Positions 25,254 through 33,554 of a stretch of 37,817 bases of DNA are shown here, piece after piece (position 1 is the first letter of the stretch; each line of letters starts with the position of its first letter). The translations under genes were made by a program, and so were the position numbers. The stretch lies in the NCBI RefSeq assembly GCF_000219125.1, contig NZ_AFGF01000076.1, forward strand, positions 4,769 through 42,585, given 5' to 3'. The notes beneath the pieces were generated by a model, which made no database searches, had not been told where the DNA came from, and was given only the letters and a program-made list of their open reading frames with translations. The stretch is from Acetonema longum DSM 6540 (GTDB lineage: Bacteria; Bacillota; Negativicutes; Sporomusales; Acetonemataceae).

Positions 25254-27941
25254 TCACTTGCTTAAGGCTGAACAGGCCCCCACCGCCTGCTGTTCCGGCA
25301 GCTGCCACTGTCCGGAAAAATCGGGCCGGGCGGAATCGTCTCGCCAGGCTTGACGATAGTCCTCAATAGCCTCCATGACCACATGGTATTTCTCGTAGAA
25401 CACAATGATCAAATCGTCGGGTTGCGCGTTTTCAAGCGCTGTCCGCACTGCATCAGTCTCAGACAGAACCAGATGGATCTTGTTTTCCGGGAATCCCGCT
25501 TCTATGACCCCCGCCCGCAAGAGTCCCGCTGTTTCCCCCGGCAGCCTGCCTCGCAAGTCCTGGTCTTCCTTGATATAGATCATATCAAATCCCTTGCCGG
25601 CAATACGGCCGTTATTCATAATCACGTCATCCCGGCGATCGCCGGGGGCGGCTATGACTCCTACCAGCCGTTTGGCTCCCAGGCGTCGGCTGGTATCAAT
25701 GATAGCCTGGTATCCGGCCGGGTTATGACCATAATCCACACAGATTCTAAAATCGTCCAGCCTGATGATATTGAGCCTGCCGGGGTTTTCCGCGAAACCG
25801 GACAATCCCTGGCGGATGCTCTCCAGGGGCAGCTTAAGACTATAACAGGCAGCAGCGGCGATGATGGCGTTTTGCAAATTGTGCAGGGCGATTCCTCCCA
25901 AAGTAGCCGGAATTTCCTCGGCTTTGATGATCGCCTGAGCCTGATTCCCGGTAGCGGCGTAAACAATTCCATCCTTGACGAAAAAAGCCGTGCCGCCTAT
26001 TCCTAAATGCCGCCGTACTAAGATATTGTCCTCGGCCGTACTAAAGTAGACGATCTCGCCCCGGGCTCTGGCGGCTAGTGTGCCGGCACGGGCGTCGTCG
26101 GCATTGACCAGGGCATAGCCCTCAGACTTGACCGTCTCCAAAACCAATGCCTTGGCATAGGCCAAATCATCCATATCTTCGATGCCATCCTGGCCCAAAT
26201 GGTCTTCGGTAATATTGGTAATGATGCCCACATCACAGCGGTCAAATGCCAGCCCGCCGCGCAGAATCCCGCCCCGGGCGGTTTCAAGCACTGCCACCTG
26301 GACGTTTGAGTCGGACAAAATGAGCCTGGCGCTGGCCGATCCGGTGGTATCGCCGTCCATGACACATTGCCCGTCGATATAAATTCCGTCCGTGGTCGTC
26401 ATGCCCACTTTGTAGCCAGCCTGCTGCCAGATATGGCCGATCATACGGGTGACCGTAGTTTTACCGTTGGTACCGGTAATAGCAATCACCGGTATCCTTC
26501 CCTGATCCCCGTCGGGGAATAAAGATTCAACGATCTGTCCGGCCACATCACGGGGTTTACCGGCGCTGGGGTAGTGATGCATCCGGATGCCGGGAGCGGC
26601 GTTCACCTCAATGATCGCCCCGACTTGTCGCAGAGAGCGGGTAATATCCGGCGTTACAACGTCAATGCCGGCCACGTCCAGACCAAGCACCCCGGCGGCC
26701 CGCTCAATCATGCGGCCGGTCTCGGGATGGACAATATCAGTGACATCCACTGCCGTACCGCCGGTGCTCAGGTTGGCATTTTCCCGGATCACGACGGTTT
26801 TATCCGCCAATGGTACCGATTGGCCGTTGAGTCCTTGTTTAGCCAGCACCACCATAGCTACGGCATCCATTCGTATTTTAGTCAGGGATTTTTCATGGCC
26901 ATCACCCCGGCGGGGATCGGCATTCACCGTATCGATCAACTGCTCCACCGTGCTGACGCCGTCTCCCGTCACATAGGCCGGCAGCCGCTCGGCTGCCGCC
27001 ACCAGTTTACCGTTTACCACACACAGCCGGTACTGCCGGCCGCTGATAAACTCCTCTACAATCACCCGTTCGTCATATTCGCGGGCAATGGCAAAAGCCC
27101 GTTCGGCTGCGGCATAGCTCCGGACGTCCAGAGTGACGCCCTTGCCTTGATTGGCATTGACCGGTTTAATGGCCACAGGCCTGTCTAAGTAAGCTAAAGC
27201 GTTAGCCGCTTCAGAAGGGGCGGTCACCACCATCCCTTCCGGCACCGGCAGGCCGGCATCAGCCAGCACCTGTTTGGTCAAGTGTTTATCCCCGGCCAGA
27301 TCCGAAGCTAGCAACCCGGTTTTATTAGTGACAGTCGCCCATACCTTTCGCTGTTTACAACCATAGCCCAATAGCAGGAGATCTTCTGAGCCAATCCGGG
27401 TCACTGGAATATTCCGTTGGCAGGCCGCATCGTATATGGCCTGAGTGCTTGGTCCCAGCCGGTCGGCATCCTTCATCGCCCTCAGCCGGGCAATAAGATT
27501 TGGGAGATCCGCAGCCGGGTTTTGTTCTTGCGCTCCATAGGCGGCAAGCAGAATGTCAAGAGCGGTTTGAGCGGCCGCCCTGGCCAGAGACTCGGACTGA
27601 TAACCGACGACTACATTATAGATTGCTTTTTCGCCGCTCCATCGGGCTTTGCCGAATCGGATGTCGCAACCGGCCAGAGTTTGAAGTTCCAGAACGATAT
27701 GTTCAAAAATGTGGGCCCCATAGGTACCCTCCCGCAAACGCATGACAAAGCCGCCAGGCAGGCCATAAGAACACTGATGTTCAGCCAGGCCAGGCAGCCA
27801 GGCCAGCAGCTTATCGACAAAATCCCCGAAAGCGTTACTGGCAATGCTTTCGTACCCGCCTAAATCCAGCCTCACCTGCAGCACCGGGCGATAGCTGTAG
27901 AGATTCGGCCCCTTTAGGGTTCGTACCGACAAGATCTTCAA
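25254..27941 (-). CDS. cphA: Cyanophycin synthetase
   Basis: The 895-residue ligase starts LKILSVRTLKGPNLYSYRP, the usual CphA N-terminus. It has an ATP-grasp domain (about 210-480; DRPVAIKPVNANQGKGVTLDV, IVEEFISGRQYRL) that adds Asp to the backbone, and a Mur-ligase-like domain from about 485 (P-loop GTNGKTT at 490-496, NLQNAIIAAAACY, VDYGHNPAGYQ) that adds Arg. The product is multi-L-arginyl-poly-aspartate granules, a nitrogen reserve. The start is a TTG, 9 nt after GAGGTG. The frame is open to 28004, but that extension translates the edge of repeat E4. The cyanophycinase gene lies upstream on the same strand. Confidence 0.95.
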   Translation of the reverse strand: MKILSVRTLKGPNLYSYRPVLQVRLDLGGYESIASNAFGDFVDKLLAWLPGLAEHQCSYGLPGGFVMRLREGTYGAHIFEHIVLELQTLAGCDIRFGKARWSGEKAIYNVVVGYQSESLARAAAQTALDILLAAYGAQEQNPAADLPNLIARLRAMKDADRLGPSTQAIYDAACQRNIPVTRIGSEDLLLLGYGCKQRKVWATVTNKTGLLASDLAGDKHLTKQVLADAGLPVPEGMVVTAPSEAANALAYLDRPVAIKPVNANQGKGVTLDVRSYAAAERAFAIAREYDERVIVEEFISGRQYRLCVVNGKLVAAAERLPAYVTGDGVSTVEQLIDTVNADPRRGDGHEKSLTKIRMDAVAMVVLAKQGLNGQSVPLADKTVVIRENANLSTGGTAVDVTDIVHPETGRMIERAAGVLGLDVAGIDVVTPDITRSLRQVGAIIEVNAAPGIRMHHYPSAGKPRDVAGQIVESLFPDGDQGRIPVIAITGTNGKTTVTRMIGHIWQQAGYKVGMTTTDGIYIDGQCVMDGDTTGSASARLILSDSNVQVAVLETARGGILRGGLAFDRCDVGIITNITEDHLGQDGIEDMDDLAYAKALVLETVKSEGYALVNADDARAGTLAARARGEIVYFSTAEDNILVRRHLGIGGTAFFVKDGIVYAATGNQAQAIIKAEEIPATLGGIALHNLQNAIIAAAACYSLKLPLESIRQGLSGFAENPGRLNIIRLDDFRICVDYGHNPAGYQAIIDTSRRLGAKRLVGVIAAPGDRRDDVIMNNGRIAGKGFDMIYIKEDQDLRGRLPGETAGLLRAGVIEAGFPENKIHLVLSETDAVRTALENAQPDDLIIVFYEKYHVVMEAIEDYRQAWRDDSARPDFSGQWQLPEQQAVGACSALSK

Positions 27942-27992
27942 AATGTTTGACACCTCTTTTATTTTTGCAAACTCATGAGCCGTCTCGAGCCA

Positions 27993-28336
27993 GAGACCGT
28001 TCAAAAAGGTTCAGATGCTAGGTAAGAGCACCGCCTGCGTTGCCGTACTAAAGGAATTTAAATGACTTTTCGGCTTATAAGAAATCATTCGCTACTGCCT
28101 ATCTCCCGAAAAATCACAAATTCTAATGCAGCGCAACGAGGACGGGCGTGAGACTGTACGTTCGCAGGGTTCGGCGAAAGCTGGAAAGAAGCGAAGCCTC
28201 ATGAAAGTAGGAGAAAGTAAGGTGCTTTTCGAGTAGTCACAACGAAGTAGCTATCTAAAATAACCCGAAAAGTACTACTTTCTGAACTACCCGCCTCAGG
28301 AAGCGACGATGCAGATGGGCCTTTTTCAACGGTCTT
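27993..28336 (-). repeat. Intergenic palindromic repeat E4 (composite, longest copy)
   Basis: This 344-bp copy occupies nearly all of the cphB-cphA junction. Outer arms are GAGACCGTTCAAAAAGG / CCTTTTTCAACGGTCTT. It carries the second hairpin (GACTTTTCGG / CCGAAAAATC) and, inserted beside the GTAC loop, an extra roughly 110-bp module with its own stem (AGAAAGTAAGGTGCTTTTCG / CGAAAAGTACTACTTTCT). Its right arm encodes the stop codon of cphB. Confidence 0.85.
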
Positions 28337-29138
28337 CCACCATAAATGGTTGACGACGTCTTATATCAAAGCCGAATCCTGCCGGCAAAATGTGCAGGAG
28401 CACGTTAGTAAGGGCCAGCGGGTCATTCGGTTGGGACTCGGATATATTGGAGTGCAGGATCTGTTTGCCGTCGGCAATGGTTACAGTCTGGGTACCAACC
28501 ACCGTCGAGCGCCCCTGAGGATTTACCAGGAGAGCAGTATCTTCATCAATACCCACCCCCAGCACAAAGGGGTTTTGCGCCACCGCCGCCAGGATCCGGT
28601 TCATCCGTCCCCGTTGGGCGAAATGCTGGTCAATTACTACATCGGTCAAAAGTCCCATGCCATGGGCCATGCTGAGACTGGACTTTTTGGGAGTATCGCT
28701 GGAGTCCCCTTCCACGATCATGGTATTGCTCATCACTGAGGCGCCGGCGCTTGTCCCGGCAATAACTGCTCCTCTGGCGTGAGCCCGGCGTATGGCCTCA
28801 TCGGCGCGGGTGCCGCCAAGGATGCTGGTTAGCCGCAATTGGTCGCCGCCGGTGATGAAGATCCCGGTGGCACTGTCGATTTCCCCGGCCTGGCACCGGT
28901 CGTTGGCAGTCTCCCGGTCATCAATGTAAATGATAGAGCAGGAAACCGCGCCCAGGTTTAAAAACAGGCTGCGATATTCACTGCCCACTTCCCGGGGATA
29001 CTCAGTGGCAGTGGTGATCACGGCAATCGCAGCCTCCCGGCCTTGGGCCAGCGCCAAAAAATGGCGCAATATCAGACAATCACCCTGCTTGTCCTCATTG
29101 CCGCCGATGACCAGCAAGTCGCCTTCCCCTTTCCCCAT
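28326..29138 (-). CDS. cphB: Cyanophycinase
   Basis: The 270-residue serine exopeptidase (family S51) releases beta-Asp-Arg dipeptides from cyanophycin. It starts GKGEGDLLVIGGNEDK, has IFITGGDQLRL, and carries the nucleophile motif GTSAGAS (Ser130). GVGIDEDTALLV is also typical. The ATG at 29138 was chosen because AAGGAG lies 9 nt before it and the length then matches the family; the open frame extends 43 codons upstream. The final Asp-Arg-stop is encoded by repeat E4. It is paired with cphA downstream, giving a make-and-break module for the polymer. Confidence 0.95.
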   Translation of the reverse strand: MGKGEGDLLVIGGNEDKQGDCLILRHFLALAQGREAAIAVITTATEYPREVGSEYRSLFLNLGAVSCSIIYIDDRETANDRCQAGEIDSATGIFITGGDQLRLTSILGGTRADEAIRRAHARGAVIAGTSAGASVMSNTMIVEGDSSDTPKKSSLSMAHGMGLLTDVVIDQHFAQRGRMNRILAAVAQNPFVLGVGIDEDTALLVNPQGRSTVVGTQTVTIADGKQILHSNISESQPNDPLALTNVLLHILPAGFGFDIRRRQPFMVEDR

Positions 29139-29369
29139 CGCCAGCTTCTCCTTTTGCCACAACAAATTCTTGTCTTGTAATTTCTCGATCTGTATTATTT
29201 TTGCCAATTCCGGCGGAATTTTATGCAAAAATTGCATCCGGTAAACAGCTGACGGCCAACTGACCAATTCTCAGTCGAAAGCATATACTATCGCGGAAAG
29301 ATCTCCAGATTCGAGGTTGCAGACGAATTTTACAACAGATTCCTAATATTTTAAGAGAGGAGTGAAAAA
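29139..29369. other. Divergent intergenic region between cphB and the L,D-transpeptidase gene
   Basis: About 230 bp. Positions 29306-29345 are a copy of short repeat R2 (CAGATTCGAGG ... CAGATTCCTA). No convincing sigma-A promoter is seen for either gene. Confidence 0.45.
29306..29345 (+). repeat. Short repeat R2, solitary copy
   Basis: This 40-bp unit is bounded by imperfect direct repeats CAGATTCGAGG and CAGATTCCTA around TTGCAGACGAATTTTACAA. The same unit occurs at 33981-34021, partly at 35093-35116, and inside E9. Confidence 0.6.
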
Positions 29370-29783
29370 ATGATTATCCGAATGCTGGGAAAAGAGTCTG
29401 AAATCCAGGTGTCTCGGGAACGCGCCGTCAAGACCGCCGCTCAGGGCCGGATCCTCATTGTAAGATCCAGCCGTCTTTTGACCTTATATAACGGCAATAC
29501 CCCGATGCGGCAATTTCCGGTTGCCTTAGGCAAGGTTGCCACCCCCACCCCTTTAGGTAATTTTGCTATAGCCAGTAAAATCGTCAATCCGGGCGGAGTT
29601 CTTGGCACCCGCTGGATGGGTCTGAATTTTGACGCTTATGGCATACACGGGACCAATAAGCCTGCTTTAATCGGGTCCTACGTCTCCAATGGATGCATCC
29701 GGATGCACAACTCCCATGTGGAGGAACTGTTCTTCTTGGTGGGGATCGGCACGCCGGTCTGGATCCGGGATACACCGGCATAA
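29370..29783 (+). CDS. L,D-transpeptidase (YkuD domain)
   Basis: The 137-residue protein is essentially one YkuD catalytic domain: RILIVRSSRLLTLYNGN at the N-side, TPTPLGNFAIASK, then the active-site block YGIHGTNKPALIGSYVSNGCIRM with His93 and Cys109. Such enzymes make 3-3 cross-links in peptidoglycan or attach proteins to it. There is no visible signal peptide, so it may act in a spore or need another export route. GAGGAG precedes the ATG by 7 nt. Its last 117 bp overlap the HipA-like gene on the opposite strand. Confidence 0.93.
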   Translation: MIIRMLGKESEIQVSRERAVKTAAQGRILIVRSSRLLTLYNGNTPMRQFPVALGKVATPTPLGNFAIASKIVNPGGVLGTRWMGLNFDAYGIHGTNKPALIGSYVSNGCIRMHNSHVEELFFLVGIGTPVWIRDTPA

Positions 29784-30524
29784 ACGTTCCGCCAAGTCCA
29801 TCACCTTAGCCAGGCGCTTCACCATATAGGCGAGCACTGCCTGCCGTTCAGAGGCGTCAGCCAGCCATTCCGACGGTATCTCTTCTATGATCTCTGCCAG
29901 TTGTTCTTGGGTGATATCCCTAAATTTTACAGCATAGTGCATAATATCATCGGCTGTAAAATAGTATTTGAGCAACATCCGAAAGGAGCGGCGATAATCA
30001 ATATGAATTTTATCGGCCAAAAGAGCCAGAGAGTCGGTTGTCCAGCGGCCCCGCCGAAAGAGATGTGAATGATCAATGGCATAGATCCGGTATCCCTGAT
30101 CTTCGCGGCGAATTAATAAATTTTTGTAATTCTGAGTCCGGTCCATATTGTGAAACAAATGATCGAAGAGCACTACCCCGGCCATTTGACGCTTATTGAC
30201 TGCCCTGGGTAGATTAGCTTTCGTCACATAGCGGCTTCCGGCCAGAAACAATGAAGCGAAATGATATCCCGATCCGGCGGCGGAATGGGCCCGATGACGG
30301 TGAAACACTTCCCGGGGCTGGATAAAGATAATGTCACCCGACGGAAAACATAGGTCCGTCAAAATTCCCAATCTGGCGGCAATCAGTTCATTGACCAGGA
30401 TTTTCGGGCCCAGGTGATTATTTTGCAATTTCACCACATAAACTTGTCTGTCATCCGCCAGAAACAGCTGCGGCGATGTTACTCCCAGGCCAACCGGTCC
30501 CAGATATCTGACGGCTTTTAACAT
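29667..30524 (-). CDS. HipA-like kinase-fold protein
   Basis: The 285-residue protein resembles the HipA_2-type family: VYVVKLQNNHLGPKILVNEL carries the putative ATP-binding Lys and Glu, and FDHLFHNMDRTQNYKNLLI is the catalytic-loop D/N motif (N-x-D-R-x-x-N-x-x-N). YAIDHSHLF follows as the metal-binding Asp. No HipB-like antitoxin is adjacent, so a toxin-antitoxin role is not supported. The ATG at 30524 was chosen because GGAGGAGGG lies 6 nt upstream. The C-terminal 39 codons overlap the L,D-transpeptidase gene tail to tail. Confidence 0.78.
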   Translation of the reverse strand: MLKAVRYLGPVGLGVTSPQLFLADDRQVYVVKLQNNHLGPKILVNELIAARLGILTDLCFPSGDIIFIQPREVFHRHRAHSAAGSGYHFASLFLAGSRYVTKANLPRAVNKRQMAGVVLFDHLFHNMDRTQNYKNLLIRREDQGYRIYAIDHSHLFRRGRWTTDSLALLADKIHIDYRRSFRMLLKYYFTADDIMHYAVKFRDITQEQLAEIIEEIPSEWLADASERQAVLAYMVKRLAKVMDLAERLCRCIPDPDRRADPHQEEQFLHMGVVHPDASIGDVGPD

Positions 30525-30632
30525 ATTGCACCCTCCTCCGGCAGACTCGAAAAGTGATTCTGTTTTTTTGCCGATTGCCGGCACTCTTTTTTTGCATTAT
30601 TACAATATATGATCAACATACTATCTTATAAC

Positions 30633-30661
30633 AAAAAAAGACCACGGTATGAACCGTGGCC
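30633..30661 (-). terminator. Intrinsic terminator after the SPOCS-SH3 gene
   Basis: On the minus strand GGCCACGGT-TCAT-ACCGTGGTC is followed by TTTTTTTG, 5 bp after the stop codon. Confidence 0.88.
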
Positions 30662-30666
30662 TTCTC

Positions 30667-31632
30667 TTATCCTTTGGTTTCCAGCGGAAGCGTCCCTTGA
30701 TCCAAGAGCCAGCCGGCAATCCAGCCGTTTGTCGAGCCATCGGGGAGCATCACCCGATACCATCCAAAGGCCTGTTCCCGCAGAGTGACGACAGTACCCT
30801 GATTTACTTTACTCACAATCGGAAAATTGGTACCCGGACCGCTGCGGACGTTGACTACTCTGCCGCTTACGGTAGCAGTTCCGTTGGTAGTCACCGGCGT
30901 ACCGGCGGTAGGCACCAACGGAGTGACGATGGGTGTAACCGTTTCACTGACCGTGTCCGGCCCATACATGGTTTCACTGGCGACGGCCGTCACATCTCCG
31001 CCGCCGGTGGAAGAGGCGGATACTTTATCCGTAGTGGAGAGTGTGGCGCTGGGACTACCGGTATCGCTGACATAATCTACCGGCGTCAGAGCGTATACCT
31101 CCATTTGGGTGGTACTGACCACTCTAGCCCAAGCCTTAAAGACAATCGTTATGTGCACTTTCCGATCATCGTGCCGACGGTGGAAATCATAATCCACAAA
31201 TTCCACGGCTACATCGGCAGTGGCGTCCATCTCCGGCCTGGCGCCTTCAATTTCGATATCCCGGGTCCAGCGGACATGTCTCTTCTCAAAAGCGTGTACC
31301 GGTTGGTTGGGCAAATCGGCCACATACATCACTTTTACCGCCAAATCGCCCCGGACTATGACTTTGTCGCGAATAACCGTTACTTCTTTTATTTCGAGAT
31401 CTTTAATATAGACGTCGATGACCTGCTCAATCGGCGGCTTCCGCTCCGGTACAAACATATCGAATTCCAGGACCCGCTGCGCCATTTGCGCGCCCAGCAC
31501 CTGTTCGACTTCAATTGTTTCCGGGCCGGGTTCAAAGCAGACGCATGCATCCTGATCCCCGTCAATAGTGCGGATATTGGCGGCATTTACTTCTTCACCT
31601 TTATCTTTTCCTGCTTTGGTATCTTCGCTCAC
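30667..31632 (-). CDS. SPOCS (DUF3794) protein with C-terminal bacterial SH3 domain
   Basis: The 321-residue product has a SPOCS/DUF3794 domain (about 40-190: PIEQVIDVYIKDLEIKEVTV, DKVIVRGDLAVKVMYVADL, ATADVAVEFVDYDF), a Ser/Thr-rich linker (about 195-245), and an SH3b domain (about 255-315: VVNVRSGPGTNFPIVSKVNQ, GWYRVMLPDG, GWIAGWLL). SPOCS domains occur in sporulation proteins such as SipL, and SH3b domains bind wall peptides, so a spore-envelope role is likely but inferred. The start is GTG, 9 nt after GGGGGG. It follows its paralog at 31681-32358 on the same strand. Confidence 0.85.
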   Translation of the reverse strand: MSEDTKAGKDKGEEVNAANIRTIDGDQDACVCFEPGPETIEVEQVLGAQMAQRVLEFDMFVPERKPPIEQVIDVYIKDLEIKEVTVIRDKVIVRGDLAVKVMYVADLPNQPVHAFEKRHVRWTRDIEIEGARPEMDATADVAVEFVDYDFHRRHDDRKVHITIVFKAWARVVSTTQMEVYALTPVDYVSDTGSPSATLSTTDKVSASSTGGGDVTAVASETMYGPDTVSETVTPIVTPLVPTAGTPVTTNGTATVSGRVVNVRSGPGTNFPIVSKVNQGTVVTLREQAFGWYRVMLPDGSTNGWIAGWLLDQGTLPLETKG

Positions 31633-31680
31633 GCATTTTTTCCCCCCTTCTTTCGGAGTTTCGGGAACTACTGTGTCCTT

Positions 31681-32358
31681 TTATCCTTTGGGTGTTGATG
31701 GTAGAGTATAACCGCCGCCGCCAAGCATTACCTCGCGGTCTGCCATAACTTTCGCGGTGATCTTCAATACGACAGAGACCATAAAGTCACGGAAGTAATG
31801 ATGGTGGTGATGATGATCATTGCAGTTATCGTTATCATCGTTGTCACAATCCGAGTAATCGTTGCAGTCGTCATCGCAATCATAGTGATGATGCCGTTCA
31901 TCGCGATGATGGTGGTGGTGATGCTTCTTGCAGCCGCAATCGTCTTCATCCGTATCATAGTCCACAAATTCGACAATTACGCTGGCATCTGCGTCCATGC
32001 CGCGTCGAGCGCCGGGAATTTCAATATCCTGGGTAAATCTGAAATGCCTTATTTCCACCGCATGAACCGGCTGGTCGGGCAGGGCTGCAACATAGATAGC
32101 CTTGATTTCGAATTCACCGCGCACGATCACTTTATCGGTGATGACTTCCACATTGCATACTTCCACGTCTTTGACAAAGACATCCACAATCTGTTCAATA
32201 GAGGGCTTGGGATCAGGAACCACTACCTCAATATCCAGAACCTTCTGCCGCTCTCTTTCGCCAATAATCTGGCGTACAACGATGCTTTGCGGTCCGGTCT
32301 CGGCTCCCAGGACGCACTGATTATTGTTTATATACGCGCGTTGATCTTTATCGTCCAC
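31681..32358 (-). CDS. SPOCS (DUF3794) protein with His/Asp/Cys-rich insertion
   Basis: The 225-residue protein aligns with the SPOCS part of its downstream neighbour (SIEQIVDVFVKDVEVCNVEV, DKVIVRGEFEIKAIYVAALP). Between two conserved strands (VEFVDYD and FRDFMVSVVLKI) it carries about 55 residues of His6 runs, Asp/Asn and Cys (DCGCKKHHHHHH, DCDDDCNDYSDCDN, HHHHHH) in the place where the neighbour has only about 10. The insert looks able to bind metal. There is no SH3 domain. The start is GTG after GGGGGG; an in-frame extension to 32652 has no ribosome site. The promoter region faces that of yitT. A spore-coat or exosporium location is inferred. Confidence 0.8.
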   Translation of the reverse strand: MDDKDQRAYINNNQCVLGAETGPQSIVVRQIIGERERQKVLDIEVVVPDPKPSIEQIVDVFVKDVEVCNVEVITDKVIVRGEFEIKAIYVAALPDQPVHAVEIRHFRFTQDIEIPGARRGMDADASVIVEFVDYDTDEDDCGCKKHHHHHHRDERHHHYDCDDDCNDYSDCDNDDNDNCNDHHHHHHYFRDFMVSVVLKITAKVMADREVMLGGGGYTLPSTPKG

Positions 32359-32556
32359 ACAGATTCCCCCCTTTATCGGTTTCTGTTTATATATATGCGC
32401 CGACTTCATGTTGTGTGCTACGTCCGACGGCTGTAGAAAATAGCTCAGCCGCGACATTGGCCTTATTTTCACTTTTCGGATAAAATCCCCTTGCCGGCAA
32501 AGATTAGGCCCGGTATGATATAGGAAGATACTCTGTATTTGAAAAATAGGAGGGCA
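32359..32556. other. Divergent regulatory region between the SPOCS gene and yitT-like gene
   Basis: The plus strand holds a good sigma-A promoter for the YitT gene (32491-32519). On the minus strand, GCAC followed 17 bp later by CATATATAT resembles a mother-cell (sigma-E/K) promoter for the SPOCS gene, but the match is weak. Confidence 0.4.
32491..32519 (+). promoter_or_regulatory. Sigma-A promoter of the yitT-like gene
   Basis: TTGCCG (32491-32496), a 17-bp spacer and TATGAT (32514-32519) lie about 38 bp before the start codon. Confidence 0.65.
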
Positions 32557-33399
32557 ATGACTTTGACGTTTGATATCCGACGTTTTTTGATGATTGGACT
32601 GGGCAGTATGATTTCCGGTATAGGAATCAATGCCTTTCTCGTGCCGCACCATATGCTGAGCGGTGGGATCAGCGGCCTGGCAATGATCTTTTACTTCCTG
32701 TTTAACTGGCCACTGGGCATGATGATTGCCATTGGCAATCTTCCTCTCTTTTATGCCGCTTATCGCCTGCTGGACCGGGAATATTTGTACTGCTCCCTAT
32801 ATGGCCTGCTGGTCTTTTCCCTATCCGTTGACGGCACCCGTTTTCTCGCTAATATCAACCTTGCTGACGATATCATGCTGGCCGCCATCTTTGGCGGCGT
32901 CATCTCCGGCATCGGCGCAGGCCTGATCTTCCGCAACAACGGAAGCTCCGGCGGCACGGACATCATCGCCATCATTGCTAAAAAATATTTCTCCCTGAAC
33001 ATAGGAATTGTGGTTTTTAGCATTAATTTTTGCATTATGCTGATCGCCGCTTTTCTCTTCGGCGCGAAACCGGCTATGTATACCCTGATATCCATGTACG
33101 TGGGTTCATCCGTGACTGACAAGGTCATTGAAGGATTTAACCGAAAAAAAACCGTTATGATCATCTCCGAACACAGCGGGGTAATCGCTCAGTCGGTCCT
33201 GAGCGAAGTAGGCCGCGGGGCTACTTTCCTGAACGGGGAAGGCGCTTATACCCGTCAGGACAAAAAAGTTTTATTTATCGTTGTGACTCTCACCCAGATT
33301 GCCCGCATTAAAGTAATCGTGGAAAAAATCGATCCCCATGCGTTTATGATTGTGCAGGATGCGGCAGAGGTAGCCGGCAAAGGCTTCAGCCGCCGTTAA
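32557..33399 (+). CDS. YitT-family membrane protein (DUF161/DUF2179)
   Basis: The 280-residue product has about five membrane helices (starting FLMIGLGSMISGIGINAFLV, then SGLAMIFYFLF, LGMMIAIGNLPLFYAAY, DDIMLAAIFGGVISGIGAGL, IGIVVFSINFCIMLIAAFLF). The FRNNGSSGGTDIIA loop is characteristic of the family, and a cytoplasmic C-terminal DUF2179 domain follows (TVMIISEHSGVIAQSVL... to DPHAFMIVQDAAEV). Transport function is suspected for the family but the substrate is unknown. The start is uncertain: ATG 32557 lies only 2 nt after GGAGGG, while TTG 32563 has better spacing. Confidence 0.9.
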   Translation: MTLTFDIRRFLMIGLGSMISGIGINAFLVPHHMLSGGISGLAMIFYFLFNWPLGMMIAIGNLPLFYAAYRLLDREYLYCSLYGLLVFSLSVDGTRFLANINLADDIMLAAIFGGVISGIGAGLIFRNNGSSGGTDIIAIIAKKYFSLNIGIVVFSINFCIMLIAAFLFGAKPAMYTLISMYVGSSVTDKVIEGFNRKKTVMIISEHSGVIAQSVLSEVGRGATFLNGEGAYTRQDKKVLFIVVTLTQIARIKVIVEKIDPHAFMIVQDAAEVAGKGFSRR

Positions 33400-33416
33400 G
33401 CGGGACGGTGACACGA

Positions 33417-33444
33417 CAGGCTCAGTTTCAAGACTCTGAGCCTG
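33417..33444 (+). terminator. Hairpin after yitT-like gene
   Basis: CAGGCTCAG (33417-33425) pairs perfectly with CTGAGCCTG (33436-33444) across a 10-nt loop, 17 bp after the stop. No T-tract follows, so termination is uncertain. Confidence 0.4.
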
Positions 33445-33554
33445 ACACTGATTCCCGGAACTGCATTGCCTGTCATCTCGCTGGAACATAACATTTTGAC
33501 TTTTCATAGAATATAGCAGTGCTGCATGATATTTTATGAGGAGGTTTGTCTGAA

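Noticed and set aside
27942-28004. N-terminal extension of cyanophycin synthetase
   Set aside because: It starts inside repeat E4. The TTG at 27941 with GAGGTG upstream gives the usual CphA N-terminus.
29667-30524. HipA-like gene as a HipBA toxin-antitoxin module
   Set aside because: No small helix-turn-helix HipB gene is next to it, and its neighbours are wall and spore genes. Only the kinase fold is supported.
31798-32436. Plus-strand frame with a very hydrophobic stretch (MMVVMMIIAVIVIIVVTIRV), looking like a membrane protein
   Set aside because: It is the antisense of the His/Asp codon runs of the SPOCS gene; CAT/GAT codons read backwards give Met/Ile/Val. It has no ribosome site, and the opposite strand is clearly coding.
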